Below are positions 7,657-16,082 of a stretch of 49,039 nucleotides of DNA, one piece after another. The translations under genes and the position numbers were made by a program. The notes below the pieces were generated by a model that did not search any database, was not told the origin of the DNA, and was given only the letters and a program-made list of their open reading frames with translations. The stretch is from an uncultured Clostridia bacterium (lineage in GTDB: Bacteria > Bacillota > Clostridia > TANB77 > CAG-508): assembly GCA_947630235.1 (NCBI GenBank), contig CANRGN010000011.1:1-49039 (forward strand), read 5' to 3'. Each line of letters begins with the position of its first letter. Position 1 is the first letter of the stretch.

Positions 7657-7700
7657 AAAAACCCCACGAATGAGTGGGGGAAATAATGAAACCAACAAAT
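7648..7700. repeat. Direct repeat flanking the GNAT gene, right copy
   Basis: Second copy of the 6453-6520 repeat, with a perfect CCCCAC-GAATGA-GTGGGG hairpin (7662-7679). The two copies bracket the GNAT-DUF402 gene about 1.2 kb apart. Confidence 0.75.
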
Positions 7701-7732
7701 GAGTTGATTTTATCATTTTTTTAGAGGAAAGA

Positions 7733-8323
7733 TTAGCAGTGCTTCTTGAGGTACTCAGCCAATGGTTCGATAACTTCTCCATCCGCTGTGCAAACGAAGT
7801 AATCATTAATCGTATCTGTCTGAGAAACAGCAATGATGTTTGCATCAATGCTTCCATCAGCGTTCACACCATACTTTGCCCAGATGTCACCAGGATATCC
7901 AGAGACTACAGCCCAACCACAGTCAAGACTCCAAGTACCATCCTCGTTGTGAGTGATTTTCGCTCCGCGGATGAACTCAGGAAACTCTTCTGTAACGAAC
8001 TGTGCCTCAACGATGGAGGGAAGTCTGTAGAACTTGCCATTTTGTTCCAGCAGTGTGGTAGCAGCATTTCCCTTAACATAAAGGTTCCAGCCACGCGGAA
8101 GTGCCGAATCAGTGGTAGTTTCGTACACGATGACTTCACCAGGGTTGCAACGCTCAACATGCTCGGTCTTGTTGTCGACATTGTCGATCAAAATTGAGCC
8201 GTCTGTGCAGAACCGAACGCAGTCGCGTACAGCCTCAGGAACAGAGGTGGGATCCGATGTGATGCGGAAGCAGTTCTTGACCTCTTTGCCAGCCTGCTTT
8301 TTGATAAAGAATGTGTTTGCCAT
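7733..8323 (-). CDS. Hypothetical protein, foreign composition, contains a CGG codon
   Basis: 196 residues read right to left. The start MANTFFIKK at 8323 is fixed by TTAGGAGGAA just upstream; an ATG further out is rejected. It is the only minus-strand gene and is much richer in G+C than its neighbours, with codons (GTC, ACC, CGC, CTT, GAC) alien to this genome. No family recognised; no signal peptide or membrane segment. It has its own promoter. Codon 37 (8213-8215) is CGG, read in frame between Val and Phe. If CGG forces +1 shifting in this host, translation would leave frame and stop within about ten codons, so the gene may be silent here. Confidence 0.75.
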   Translation of the reverse strand: MANTFFIKKQAGKEVKNCFRITSDPTSVPEAVRDCVRFCTDGSILIDNVDNKTEHVERCNPGEVIVYETTTDSALPRGWNLYVKGNAATTLLEQNGKFYRLPSIVEAQFVTEEFPEFIRGAKITHNEDGTWSLDCGWAVVSGYPGDIWAKYGVNADGSIDANIIAVSQTDTINDYFVCTADGEVIEPLAEYLKKHC

Positions 8324-8378
8324 AGAAGAATTCCTCCTAAAAAATAAAATATTTGTATGTGGGTACTTACATTTATAT

Positions 8379-8407
8379 ATTATATCATACTTGTTATGTA
8401 AAGTCAA
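8379..8407 (-). promoter_or_regulatory. Sigma-A promoter of the minus-strand foreign gene
   Basis: On the minus strand: TTGACT (8407-8402), a 17-bp spacer, and an extended TGA-TATAAT (8384-8379). The -35 box abuts the palindrome at 8408. Confidence 0.85.
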
Positions 8408-8433
8408 TAGCCAAAGTGGCTAATTTCTGGCTA
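8408..8433. repeat. TAGCCAAAG palindrome, copy 5
   Basis: TAGCCAAAG, TGGCTAA, TTTCTGGCTA. It lies between the divergent foreign gene and the SGNH hydrolase gene, directly next to the foreign gene's -35 box. Confidence 0.6.
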
Positions 8434-8463
8434 GAAAATAAAAATATTTAAAGGAGTGAGAAT

Positions 8464-9090
8464 ATGTATAGAATTTTATGTTATGGTGATTCAAATACTT
8501 GGGGATATATTTCAGGCAGTGATCATAGAAGGTATATGAATGAAAGATGGACAAGAATTTTAGCTAAAAAATTAGGTGATAATTTTGAAGTTATAGAAGA
8601 AGGTTTAAATAGTAGAACTTTGCTATCAGATGATCCAAGACCAGGAAAAGAAGGCAAGAATGGATATAGCTATTTGCTTCCTTGCTTAGATACACATGAT
8701 CCAATTGATTTAGTTGTAATTATGCTTGGAACTAATGAATTAAAAAAAGCTTATAATAAAAGTGCTGAGGAAATAGGGGAAATGTTTGAAAAATATTTTG
8801 TGAAAACTATTTTAGGAAGAAAATCACAATTTAGTGGAAAATATCCTAAATTATTAGTTGTTGCACCACCGATTGCAGATGATGATGGTAGTGGGAAATA
8901 TGAAGGGGCTTATGAAAAGTCTTTGAAATTGAATGATTTGTATGAGGAGATAGCAAGAAGGAATGGGTGTTATTTTGTAGATAATGGAGGGTTGGAAACT
9001 GGTGTGGATAAAATTCATTTAACTGTGGAGGGTCATGAGGTGCTGGCAGAGAAGGTTTGGGAGAAAATTTTGGAGGTTTTTGAGTTGTAG
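8464..9090 (+). CDS. SGNH/GDSL-type hydrolase (esterase)
   Basis: 208 residues. All SGNH blocks are present: GDSNTWG (nucleophile S10), EEGLNSRT (block II), GTNE (N91), and DKIHLTVEGH with the catalytic D182 and H185. The arrangement fits arylesterase/acetyl-esterase-like enzymes that deacylate small esters or carbohydrates. No signal peptide, so it is cytoplasmic. SD AAGGAGTGAG before the ATG at 8464. The last third of the gene is noticeably more G-rich than the first. The substrate cannot be inferred. Confidence 0.92.
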   Translation: MYRILCYGDSNTWGYISGSDHRRYMNERWTRILAKKLGDNFEVIEEGLNSRTLLSDDPRPGKEGKNGYSYLLPCLDTHDPIDLVVIMLGTNELKKAYNKSAEEIGEMFEKYFVKTILGRKSQFSGKYPKLLVVAPPIADDDGSGKYEGAYEKSLKLNDLYEEIARRNGCYFVDNGGLETGVDKIHLTVEGHEVLAEKVWEKILEVFEL

Positions 9091-9104
9091 ATATAGATGT
9101 AGCC

Positions 9105-9317
9105 GTAAGAAAAAAGTAGAATGTGTATTAGTATATCATTTAAATGTTGAACTAGTTCCAGGGATAAATTTAAGAGTCCCTAAACGTCGCTAGGGCACTC
9201 TTCCACCTGCAAGCGTGAACTCTTTCCCTGACTCTGTGTTAAGGGACTCTAAAATTTACCCTTCCAATAGTTCAATATTTAAATGATATACTAATACACA
9301 TTCTGCTTTTTTCTTAC
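9105..9317. repeat. 213-bp long inverted repeat (MITE-like or structured RNA)
   Basis: Arms 9105-9181 and 9241-9317 (about 77 nt each) are reverse complements with only scattered mismatches; the shared outer end is GTAAGAAAAAAG. The 59-nt centre is more G+C rich and itself folds (AAGAGTCCCTA with TAGGGCACTCTT). No ORF. The intergenic stretch 9091-9536 otherwise holds only a smaller hairpin and the TetR promoter. No target-site duplication is obvious. Confidence 0.8.
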
Positions 9318-9318
9318 T

Positions 9319-9353
9319 ACTCTATAAAAATGATTTTGGTTTTATAATAGAGT
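9319..9353. terminator. Hairpin after the long inverted repeat
   Basis: ACTCTATAAAA pairs with TTTTATAATAGAGT with a small bulge. There is no long T-run, so a terminator role is tentative. Confidence 0.35.
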
Positions 9354-9469
9354 AATTTGGGGAGATGATGATTAGAGATTTGCTTCAAAACTTAAAATTA
9401 GAGTTATTTTTGTATAAGCTTCATTACAAAAAAGCCAGCAAATTTCATTGAAAATTACTGGATTTTAAT

Positions 9470-9497
9470 TGCATAATATGAATTTTTAAGATATAAT
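9470..9497 (+). promoter_or_regulatory. Promoter of the TetR-PBP unit
   Basis: TTGCAT (9470-9475), a 16-bp spacer, TATAAT (9492-9497), 39 nt before the TetR start codon. Confidence 0.6.
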
Positions 9498-9536
9498 AAC
9501 TTTGATTTTTAATACTAAACATTTATGAGGTGGAGC

Positions 9537-10103
9537 ATGAATAAAACTAAAAGAAGAATATTTAATACTGCGATAAAGCTTTTTTCTGAAAAGGGATATG
9601 ATAATACTAATATTGAGGAAATTACTGCTGTTGCGGGAGTGGCTAAAGGCTCTTTGTATTATCATTTTTCAAAAAAAGAGGATATTTTTGATTTGCTTTT
9701 AGAAGAAGGAGAAAAATTATTAAAAAATAGTATTGAGATAAAAACTAAAAATTGTAAAACTGCATTAGATAAAATTAAAGCAATAATTATGATTCAAATT
9801 AAAATAACTGTTTATTATGAGGATTTTTTAAATATTGTTTTAAGTCAGATTTGGGGAAATGATAGTAAAAGTATAAAATGTAAAAAAGCTGTTTTTAAAT
9901 ATGTAAATGTAATAGAGAAAATAATTAAAGAGGGAATTCAAAATGGTGAATTTTATGATGGTGATTCACAAGCTATAGCTGCAGGTGTTTTTGGTGTTTC
10001 TTGTTCTAGTTTAATTTATAGATTAAAAGCAGATAGAAATGTAAATATAGAAAAGATTTATAATGGTTTTTTAGATACTGTTGTAAGAGGTTTGTGTAAA
10101 TAG
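9537..10103 (+). CDS. TetR family transcriptional regulator
   Basis: 188 residues from the ATG at 9537, preceded by GAGGTGG; the in-frame ATG at 9525 lies inside that SD region. The N-terminal helix-turn-helix is typical: FSEKGYDNTNIEEITAVAGV then AKGSLYYHFSKKEDIFDLL. The C-terminal ligand and dimer domain is less conserved. It is directly upstream of a MecA-like PBP with a 24-nt gap, so it may control that PBP or itself in response to a cell-wall-active or toxic compound. No operator palindrome was firmly identified at its promoter. Confidence 0.9.
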   Translation: MNKTKRRIFNTAIKLFSEKGYDNTNIEEITAVAGVAKGSLYYHFSKKEDIFDLLLEEGEKLLKNSIEIKTKNCKTALDKIKAIIMIQIKITVYYEDFLNIVLSQIWGNDSKSIKCKKAVFKYVNVIEKIIKEGIQNGEFYDGDSQAIAAGVFGVSCSSLIYRLKADRNVNIEKIYNGFLDTVVRGLCK

Positions 10104-10127
10104 TTTTATTTTTTATGGAGGTTAATT

Positions 10128-12146
10128 ATGAAAAAAATTATTATACCTTTAATTGTATTAGTTGTACTTATGGCTATAGGAGGAGTTGTAGCATTTTATG
10201 TATATGATAATATGCAGGCAAATAATCCTGAAAATGTATTAAAAGATTATTTTTCTTATATTGAAAATGGCGAGTATGATAAAATGTATGAACTTTTAAG
10301 TAATAGCAGTAAAGAGAAAATAAATTTAGAGGATTTTACTACTAGAAATAAAAATATTTATGATGGAATTTCGTTAAGTAGTATATCAATAGATACAAAG
10401 GAATATGAGGATAATAATTCAAATGTAGAAATTCCTTATAATGTTACAATGGAAACTTCTGCTGGAAAAGTTGATTTTTCTAATAAAACAAGTTTAACTA
10501 AAGATGAAAATAAAGAATTTAAAATTGATTGGTCATCAGAAATGATTTTCCCAGAGCTTAAAGATGATTATAAAGTTAGAGTTAGTAAAAATAATGCTAT
10601 AAGGGGATGTATATTAGATAGAAATGGGGTTTATTTAGCAGAGCAAGGCTCTGTTTCTAGTATAGGAATTGTACCTGGAAAATTAGGTGAAAATAGAGAT
10701 GAAAATATTGCTAAAATAGCTGAAATATTAAATTTATCTGTAGAAAGTATTAATAAAGATTTATCAAGCTCTTGGGTAAAAGAGGATTCTTTTGTTCCAA
10801 TTAAAAAAGTTTCTGTAAATGATTCAGAAATTAAAGAAAAATTATTACAAGTTCCAGGTGTAAAAATTTCTAGTGCAACAGATAGAGTTTATAATTATGG
10901 TGAAGCTGTAGCTCATATAACAGGATATGTTCAAAGTATTACAGCAGAAGAGCTTGAGAAAAATAAAGATAAAGGTTATAACAGTAATTCTGTTATAGGA
11001 AAAAAAGGAATAGAAAAATTATATGAAGATAAATTAAGAGGTTCTGATGGTGTTGAAATTTATATAGTTGATTCTCAAAATAATAGAGTTTCTACAATAG
11101 CTCAAAAAGAAGTTAAAAATGGAGAAGATGTAAAACTTACTATTGACATAAATATTCAAAATAAATTATATGAACAGCTTAAAGATGATAAAGGCTTCTT
11201 CGTAGTAATGAATCCAAAATCTGGTGAGCTTTTAGCTTTAGTTAGTACACCTAGTTATGATGCAAACAAATTTATTTATGGGATGAGTAATGATGAGTGG
11301 AAGGAGCTTTCTGAAAATGAAAATAATCCTATGTATACAAGATTCCTTCAAACATGGTGTCCAGGTTCTACTTTTAAACCAGTTACAGGTGCTATAGGAT
11401 TAACTTCTGGTAAACTTACAGAAAATGATGAATTTAATTATTCTGGGCTTTCATGGAAAAAAGATTCAAGCTGGGGAAATTATGAAATTACTACACTTAC
11501 AGCTTATAGTGGTGCTAAAAATTTGCGTAATGCTTTAATACATTCTGATAATATTTTCTTTGCCCAAGCAGCACTTCAAATTGGAAGTTCAGAGCTTATG
11601 AATGGTTTAAATAAAATTAAGTTTAATGAAAATATAGATGTATTTAATGCTTCAAAATCAAAATATGCAACTGGTGAAAAAATTGAAAAAGAAACACTTC
11701 TTGCAGATACAGGATATGGACAAGGAGAGCTTTTAGTAAATCCTATTCATATGGCATCAATTTATTCTGCATTTGTAAATGAGGGAAATATGATTAAACC
11801 TTATTTAGAGTATAAAGAAGATAATACTACTCCAGAATATTTAGTTGAAAATGCATTTTCAGTAGAAGCTGCAAATATAATTAAAGATGATTTAATTCAA
11901 GTAATTGAAAATCCAGAGGGAACTGCTAATGATATGAAAATTTCAAATAGAACTCTTGCAGGAAAAACAGGAACTGCTGAACTTAAAACTGCAAAAGATG
12001 AAGAGGGAGATACTTTAGGATGGTTTGATTGTGTTACTGTTGATGAAAATGAGAATCAATTATTGATAATTAGTATGGTAGAAAATGCAAAAACAAATGG
12101 GGGAAGTCATTATTTAATTAAGAAGATTAGAACTTTATTTGAATAA
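10128..12146 (+). CDS. Class B penicillin-binding protein, MecA/PBP3-like
   Basis: 672 residues. One N-terminal membrane anchor (5-26), an NTF2-like MecA N domain (~32-140), a PBP dimerisation region beginning RGCILDRNG (~159), and a transpeptidase domain with all three motifs: STFK (S414-K417), SDN (473-475) and KTG (613-615). It cross-links peptidoglycan outside the membrane. The MecA-type N-terminal domain is shared with low-affinity PBPs, so reduced beta-lactam sensitivity is possible but not shown. Spacing to TetR (24 nt) and mutL (14 nt) suggests cotranscription. Confidence 0.92.
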   Translation: MKKIIIPLIVLVVLMAIGGVVAFYVYDNMQANNPENVLKDYFSYIENGEYDKMYELLSNSSKEKINLEDFTTRNKNIYDGISLSSISIDTKEYEDNNSNVEIPYNVTMETSAGKVDFSNKTSLTKDENKEFKIDWSSEMIFPELKDDYKVRVSKNNAIRGCILDRNGVYLAEQGSVSSIGIVPGKLGENRDENIAKIAEILNLSVESINKDLSSSWVKEDSFVPIKKVSVNDSEIKEKLLQVPGVKISSATDRVYNYGEAVAHITGYVQSITAEELEKNKDKGYNSNSVIGKKGIEKLYEDKLRGSDGVEIYIVDSQNNRVSTIAQKEVKNGEDVKLTIDINIQNKLYEQLKDDKGFFVVMNPKSGELLALVSTPSYDANKFIYGMSNDEWKELSENENNPMYTRFLQTWCPGSTFKPVTGAIGLTSGKLTENDEFNYSGLSWKKDSSWGNYEITTLTAYSGAKNLRNALIHSDNIFFAQAALQIGSSELMNGLNKIKFNENIDVFNASKSKYATGEKIEKETLLADTGYGQGELLVNPIHMASIYSAFVNEGNMIKPYLEYKEDNTTPEYLVENAFSVEAANIIKDDLIQVIENPEGTANDMKISNRTLAGKTGTAELKTAKDEEGDTLGWFDCVTVDENENQLLIISMVENAKTNGGSHYLIKKIRTLFE

Positions 12147-12160
12147 CGATAAGTAGAAAA

Positions 12161-13876
12161 ATGGGAAATATAGTATTATTAGATGATTTAACAATAAATC
12201 AAATTGCTGCAGGTGAAGTTATTGAAAGACCTGCAAATGTTGTAAAAGAATTAGTAGAAAATTCAATAGATGCTGGTGCTAAAAATGTAGTAGTTGAAAT
12301 AAAAAAAGGTGGAAAAACTTTTATAAAAGTTACAGATGATGGTAAAGGAATATCTTTTGATGATATTCCTCTAGCATTTGAACGTCATGCTACTAGTAAA
12401 ATTAGAGATATATCAGATTTGGAAAATACATATTCATTTGGTTTTAGAGGTGAAGCTGTTGCAAGTATATTATCAATTTCTAAAATGACTTTAATAACCA
12501 AAACTATAGATAATGAAATTGGAGTAAAAATCGAGGCAAAAGGTGGAGAGTTATTAAATAAAGAAGATATTGGAGCAAGTATAGGTACTACTTTTATAGT
12601 AGAAGATTTATTTTATAATACACCAGTTAGGCTTAAATTTTTAAAACAAGATGCTACTGAATTTAGATATATAAAAGAAATGTTACAAAAAATTTCTCTT
12701 GCAAATTTGGATGTATCAATTAGACTTATAAGTGATGGAAAGCCTATATTTAAATCTTCTGGAAATGGTTCTTTGAGAGATTTAATTTATATTTTATATG
12801 GAAAAGAAATTCAAAAAAATTTATTAGATGTAAATCATAGTGAAGATGGTATAACAATAACTGGTGTTATTGGAAATACTATGGTGGCTAAAGAAAATAG
12901 AAAAAGTCAAATATTTTTCTTAAATAAAAGAAATATAAATAATAGAATTTTAACTAATAGCGCTGATGAAGCATTTAAAGGTGGAACTGGTATTGGAAAA
13001 TTCGGATTTTTAATTTTAAATCTTGAGATGCCAGCTAGTTTTTATGATGTAAATGTTCATCCAACAAAATTAGAAGTTCGATTTAAAGATGAAGATAATT
13101 TATATAAAATTGTATATAGAGCTATAAAAGAAACTTTGCTTAAAGCAGAGTTTTTAGGAGAAACCCAAAGAATTGGAAATGACAAAGAATATGTTAACAA
13201 TGAATTAGATTATATAACAAGTCATTTTAATAGTGATGATAATAAAAAGAATTCTGAAACTGAAAAAGAAAAAGCTGAGCTTATAAAAAGAGATGAAGTT
13301 AAAGAACTAAAATATAAATACATAGGTATTATTTTTAAAACTTTTATTATTATAGAAATTGATAATGAATTATATTTTGTAGATCAACATGCTGCACATG
13401 AAAGGTTGCTTTATGAACAAATAAAAGAAAATTATAAAAATAATACAGAAAATAATACTCAAATGATGTTAATGCCAGATATAAGAGAACTTTCACATAA
13501 AGAGCATTTTTTTGTTAAGAAAAATTTAAAATATTTTAGAAGTTCAGGATTTGATATTGAACCTTTTGGCGATAATTCTGTTAAAATAAATGGAATACCA
13601 GATATTGAGTATAAAGCTAATAAATCAGATATTTTTACTGATGTATTAGATGAAATGGTTACAAATGAAAGAAATAATATGAAGGATCAGGAGGATAGAT
13701 TTATTGCTACAGTTGCTTGTAAAGCTGCAGTAAAGGCAAATATGGATTTAACTAAAGAGGAGGTTGATAAACTTCTTACTAGTTTGTTTAAGTTAAGAAA
13801 TCCATATACATGTCCTCATGGTAGACCTACAACAATTAAAATGAGCAAGGATGAGATTGAAAAATTGATTAAATGA
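12161..13876 (+). CDS. mutL: DNA mismatch repair protein MutL
   Basis: 571 residues. The N-terminal GHKL ATPase has IAAGEVIERPANVVKELVEN, DDGKGI, ATSKI and GFRGEA. The C-terminal domain has the nicking endonuclease motif DQHAAHERLLYE (from D408) and the zinc-site CPHGRP (551-556), so this is an endonuclease-type MutL as in most Firmicutes. It couples MutS recognition to strand incision. No mutS lies in the window, and the upstream neighbour is a PBP rather than mutS. There is no strong SD 14 nt after the PBP stop (only AAGTAGAAAA), suggesting coupled translation. Confidence 0.97.
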   Translation: MGNIVLLDDLTINQIAAGEVIERPANVVKELVENSIDAGAKNVVVEIKKGGKTFIKVTDDGKGISFDDIPLAFERHATSKIRDISDLENTYSFGFRGEAVASILSISKMTLITKTIDNEIGVKIEAKGGELLNKEDIGASIGTTFIVEDLFYNTPVRLKFLKQDATEFRYIKEMLQKISLANLDVSIRLISDGKPIFKSSGNGSLRDLIYILYGKEIQKNLLDVNHSEDGITITGVIGNTMVAKENRKSQIFFLNKRNINNRILTNSADEAFKGGTGIGKFGFLILNLEMPASFYDVNVHPTKLEVRFKDEDNLYKIVYRAIKETLLKAEFLGETQRIGNDKEYVNNELDYITSHFNSDDNKKNSETEKEKAELIKRDEVKELKYKYIGIIFKTFIIIEIDNELYFVDQHAAHERLLYEQIKENYKNNTENNTQMMLMPDIRELSHKEHFFVKKNLKYFRSSGFDIEPFGDNSVKINGIPDIEYKANKSDIFTDVLDEMVTNERNNMKDQEDRFIATVACKAAVKANMDLTKEEVDKLLTSLFKLRNPYTCPHGRPTTIKMSKDEIEKLIK

Positions 13877-13979
13877 TTGTTTTGAGTTTTAGCTATGTAT
13901 GTCGTGCAATTTGTAATTGGTGTTAAAATATTATTTAGTGAGATTGGAAATCAACTATTATGAAGGGTATTTGATAAAT

Positions 13980-14462
13980 ATGTTGAATATAAATATAATA
14001 TGTCTAGGAAAAATAAAAGAAGATTATTTAAAAATGGCAATAGCTGAATATTCAAAAAGACTTTCTAAGTATTGTAATTTAACTATAACAGAACTTTCTG
14101 ATGAAAAGCTTCCAGAAAAAATTAATGATAGTATTATTAAAGAAATAAAAAATAAAGAATGTAATAAAATAAAAAATAGTATAAAAAAAGATTCTTATAT
14201 TTTTGCATTAGATTTAAGAGGAAAACAATATTCTTCAGAAGAATTTTCTAAAAAAATAGATGATATTGCATTAAATTTTAATAGTACAATAACTTTTATT
14301 ATTGGAGGAACTTTAGGTCTTAATGATGAAATATTAAATATTTCTAATGAAAAAATAAGCTTTTCTAAAATGACTTTTCCACATCAATTGTTTAGAGTTT
14401 TTGTTTTAGAGCAATTATTTAGGGCTTTTAAAATATCAAAAGGTGAAACATATCATTGGTAG
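13980..14462 (+). CDS. rlmH: 23S rRNA pseudouridine1915 N3-methyltransferase RlmH
   Basis: 160 residues from the ATG at 13980, matching the ~159-residue family; the frame stays open upstream, and a TTG at 13971 closer to the GAAGGG SD is the alternative. SPOUT-fold features: ICLGKIKEDYL at the N-terminus, FIIGGTLGL in the SAM-binding knot, and the conserved C-terminal stretch LEQLFRAFKISKGETYHW. It methylates Psi1915 in helix 69 of 23S rRNA on assembled 70S ribosomes. Confidence 0.95.
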   Translation: MLNINIICLGKIKEDYLKMAIAEYSKRLSKYCNLTITELSDEKLPEKINDSIIKEIKNKECNKIKNSIKKDSYIFALDLRGKQYSSEEFSKKIDDIALNFNSTITFIIGGTLGLNDEILNISNEKISFSKMTFPHQLFRVFVLEQLFRAFKISKGETYHW

Positions 14463-14576
14463 AAAATCTATTACTAGAAAAGAGTTTTGTGATGTCCTTA
14501 AAAAAGACTGGTTAGCCAAAAGAGATATATAAAAAGGGATTTGAAACTTTCAAAAGAAAAATACATATAAATTTAT

Positions 14577-14618
14577 AAAAAAATGATTCTTAAGAAAAAT
14601 CTTAAGAATCATTTTTTT
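14577..14618 (+). terminator. Rho-independent terminator before spoIIIA
   Basis: 18-nt perfect arms (AAAAAAATGATTCTTAAG and its complement) around AAAAAT, ending in a run of seven T. It ends the rlmH transcript and insulates the spoIIIA operon. The interval 14463-14576 shows no gene. Confidence 0.92.
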
Positions 14619-14653
14619 ATGCATATATTTATTTTTCTTGAATATATATTAGT

Positions 14654-15563
14654 ATGGATAATTTAATAAATGATGTTTTAGGATTTTTTCCAAGAAAAAT
14701 TTCAAATTTAATATATGATAAAATTTCTAATGCTGAAGAAATAAGAATAAGACAAGCTAAACCTATTTTTATAAAAACAAATAATAATTATTTAAAAATA
14801 GATTATATCGTTTCAAGCAATGATATTATAGAAATTTTGCAGAAAATTTGTGAATATTCAATTTATTCTTATCAAAATCAAATTGCAAGTGGTTTTATTA
14901 CAGTAAAAGGTGGGCATAGAGTAGGAATTACAGGATCATGTGTAATAGAAAATGGAATGGTTACAAACATAAAATATATTAATAGTTTAAATTTTAGAAT
15001 AGCCAGACAAGTTATACGGAGCTTCAAAAAATATTTTACCAGAGATAATAAATGGTAATTATATTTGGAATACAATAATTATTTCTCCACCAGGTTTTGG
15101 AAAAACAACTATTTTAAAGGATGTAATAAGAAATTTAAGCTCAGGAAGTGTTGAAATAGGATTTCAAGCATTAGATGTCGGTGTTGTAGATGAAAGAGGA
15201 GAGATTGCTGCTTTATTTAAAGGAGTGCCTCAAAATGATTTAGGATGTAGAGTGGATATTATTGAAAATACGCCTAAAGATATAGGAATTAAGATGCTTA
15301 TTCGTTCTATGGCTCCCAAGATAATTATTGCAGATGAAATAGGTACAAAAGAAGATGTTACTGCTATAAATTACGCTTTTTGTTCAGGTGTTAAGGGAAT
15401 ATTTACTTGTCATGGTTCATCTTATGATGACTTTATAAAAAACCCATATATGAAGCAAATTATAGAATTGAATATAATAGATAAGCTTATTTTTTTAAGT
15501 GAAGAAAAAGGTAAAATAAAAGATACTATTTTTTTGAAGGAGAAAGAAAAATGTTTTTTATAA
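14654..15563 (+). CDS. spoIIIAA: Stage III sporulation protein AA, with +1 shift at CGG
   Basis: The gene is split: 14654-15058 in one frame (MDNLINDVLGFFPRK to ARQVI), then the +1 frame to 15563. Skipping C15017 of the CGG at 15017-15019 restores ARQVI-GASKNILPEIING and yields 302 residues, the normal SpoIIIAA length. Downstream are Walker A PPGFGKTT (G147-T152) and Walker B IIIADEIG (D227). SpoIIIAA is the AAA+/secretion-type ATPase thought to power the SpoIIIA-SpoIIQ channel in the mother cell. The rest of the operon is intact, which argues against a decayed locus. Either a +1 recoding event or a sequencing error. Confidence 0.9.
15017..15020 (+). other. CGG +1 frameshift site 1 (spoIIIAA)
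   Basis: GTT ATA CGG AGC in frame 0; dropping the C gives ATA GGA GCT. The 0 frame runs to a stop at 15056-15058. The Gly after ...RQVI appears to be a conserved position of SpoIIIAA. Confidence 0.75.
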
Positions 15564-16060
15564 AATTTATAGATATAGTTCTAATTATAATTGTTTGTGC
15601 ATATATAGGTATAAATAAAGCTAAAACTTTTAGTTTAAGAGTTAATAAATTAAGAAATTTAAAAAGTAGTTTTAATATTTTTAAAACTAAACTTGAATTT
15701 ACTTATGAACCAATTAAAGAAATTTTTGATTCAATATCTCATCTAATATATGATGAAAAAAATAATATATTTAAATCATATATATCCAATTTAGAAAAAG
15801 ATAATTATGAAGATGCATGGACTTTGGCGGTAGCAGAAAATAGTTATGGATTTTCAAAAGAAGATATAGATATTGTTACATCATTTGGTAAATTACTTGG
15901 AAAGACTGATTTAAAAGGTCAAATGAATGAAATTGAACTTGCAGATGAATTTTTAGATAAACAAATTATTGAAGCAGAAGAAATAAGAAAGAAAAATGAT
16001 AAATTGTATAAATCTTTAGGAGTGATAATTGGAATTACGATCGCTATAATTTTTGTATAA
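15551..16060 (+). CDS. spoIIIAB: Stage III sporulation protein AB
   Basis: 169 residues, the family's usual length, with an N-terminal membrane segment (about 5-20) and a following helical domain (LRNLKSSFNIFKTKLEFTYEPI) and a C-terminal hydrophobic stretch (SLGVIIGITIAIIFV). It overlaps the end of spoIIIAA by 13 nt with SD AAGGAGAAAG. SpoIIIAB has a GspF-like core and works with the AA ATPase in the channel that links mother cell and forespore. Confidence 0.93.
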   Translation: MFFIKFIDIVLIIIVCAYIGINKAKTFSLRVNKLRNLKSSFNIFKTKLEFTYEPIKEIFDSISHLIYDEKNNIFKSYISNLEKDNYEDAWTLAVAENSYGFSKEDIDIVTSFGKLLGKTDLKGQMNEIELADEFLDKQIIEAEEIRKKNDKLYKSLGVIIGITIAIIFV

Positions 16061-16082
16061 ATAATAAGAAAGGGGATTAATA

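Noticed and set aside
7739..8197. Plus-strand ORF opposite the foreign gene
   Set aside because: It has no SD and its protein is shadow-like; the minus-strand frame has a strong SD, promoter and sensible composition.
2284..8433. A classical integron cassette array
   Set aside because: The palindromes lack the GTTRRRY core of attC sites and no integron integrase is in the window.
9105..9317. 6S RNA or a retron
   Set aside because: The pairing is too perfect for 6S RNA, with no central bubble, and there is no reverse transcriptase gene nearby.
10128..12146. PBP as proven beta-lactam resistance determinant
   Set aside because: The MecA-type N-terminal domain is suggestive, but many housekeeping class B PBPs share it.
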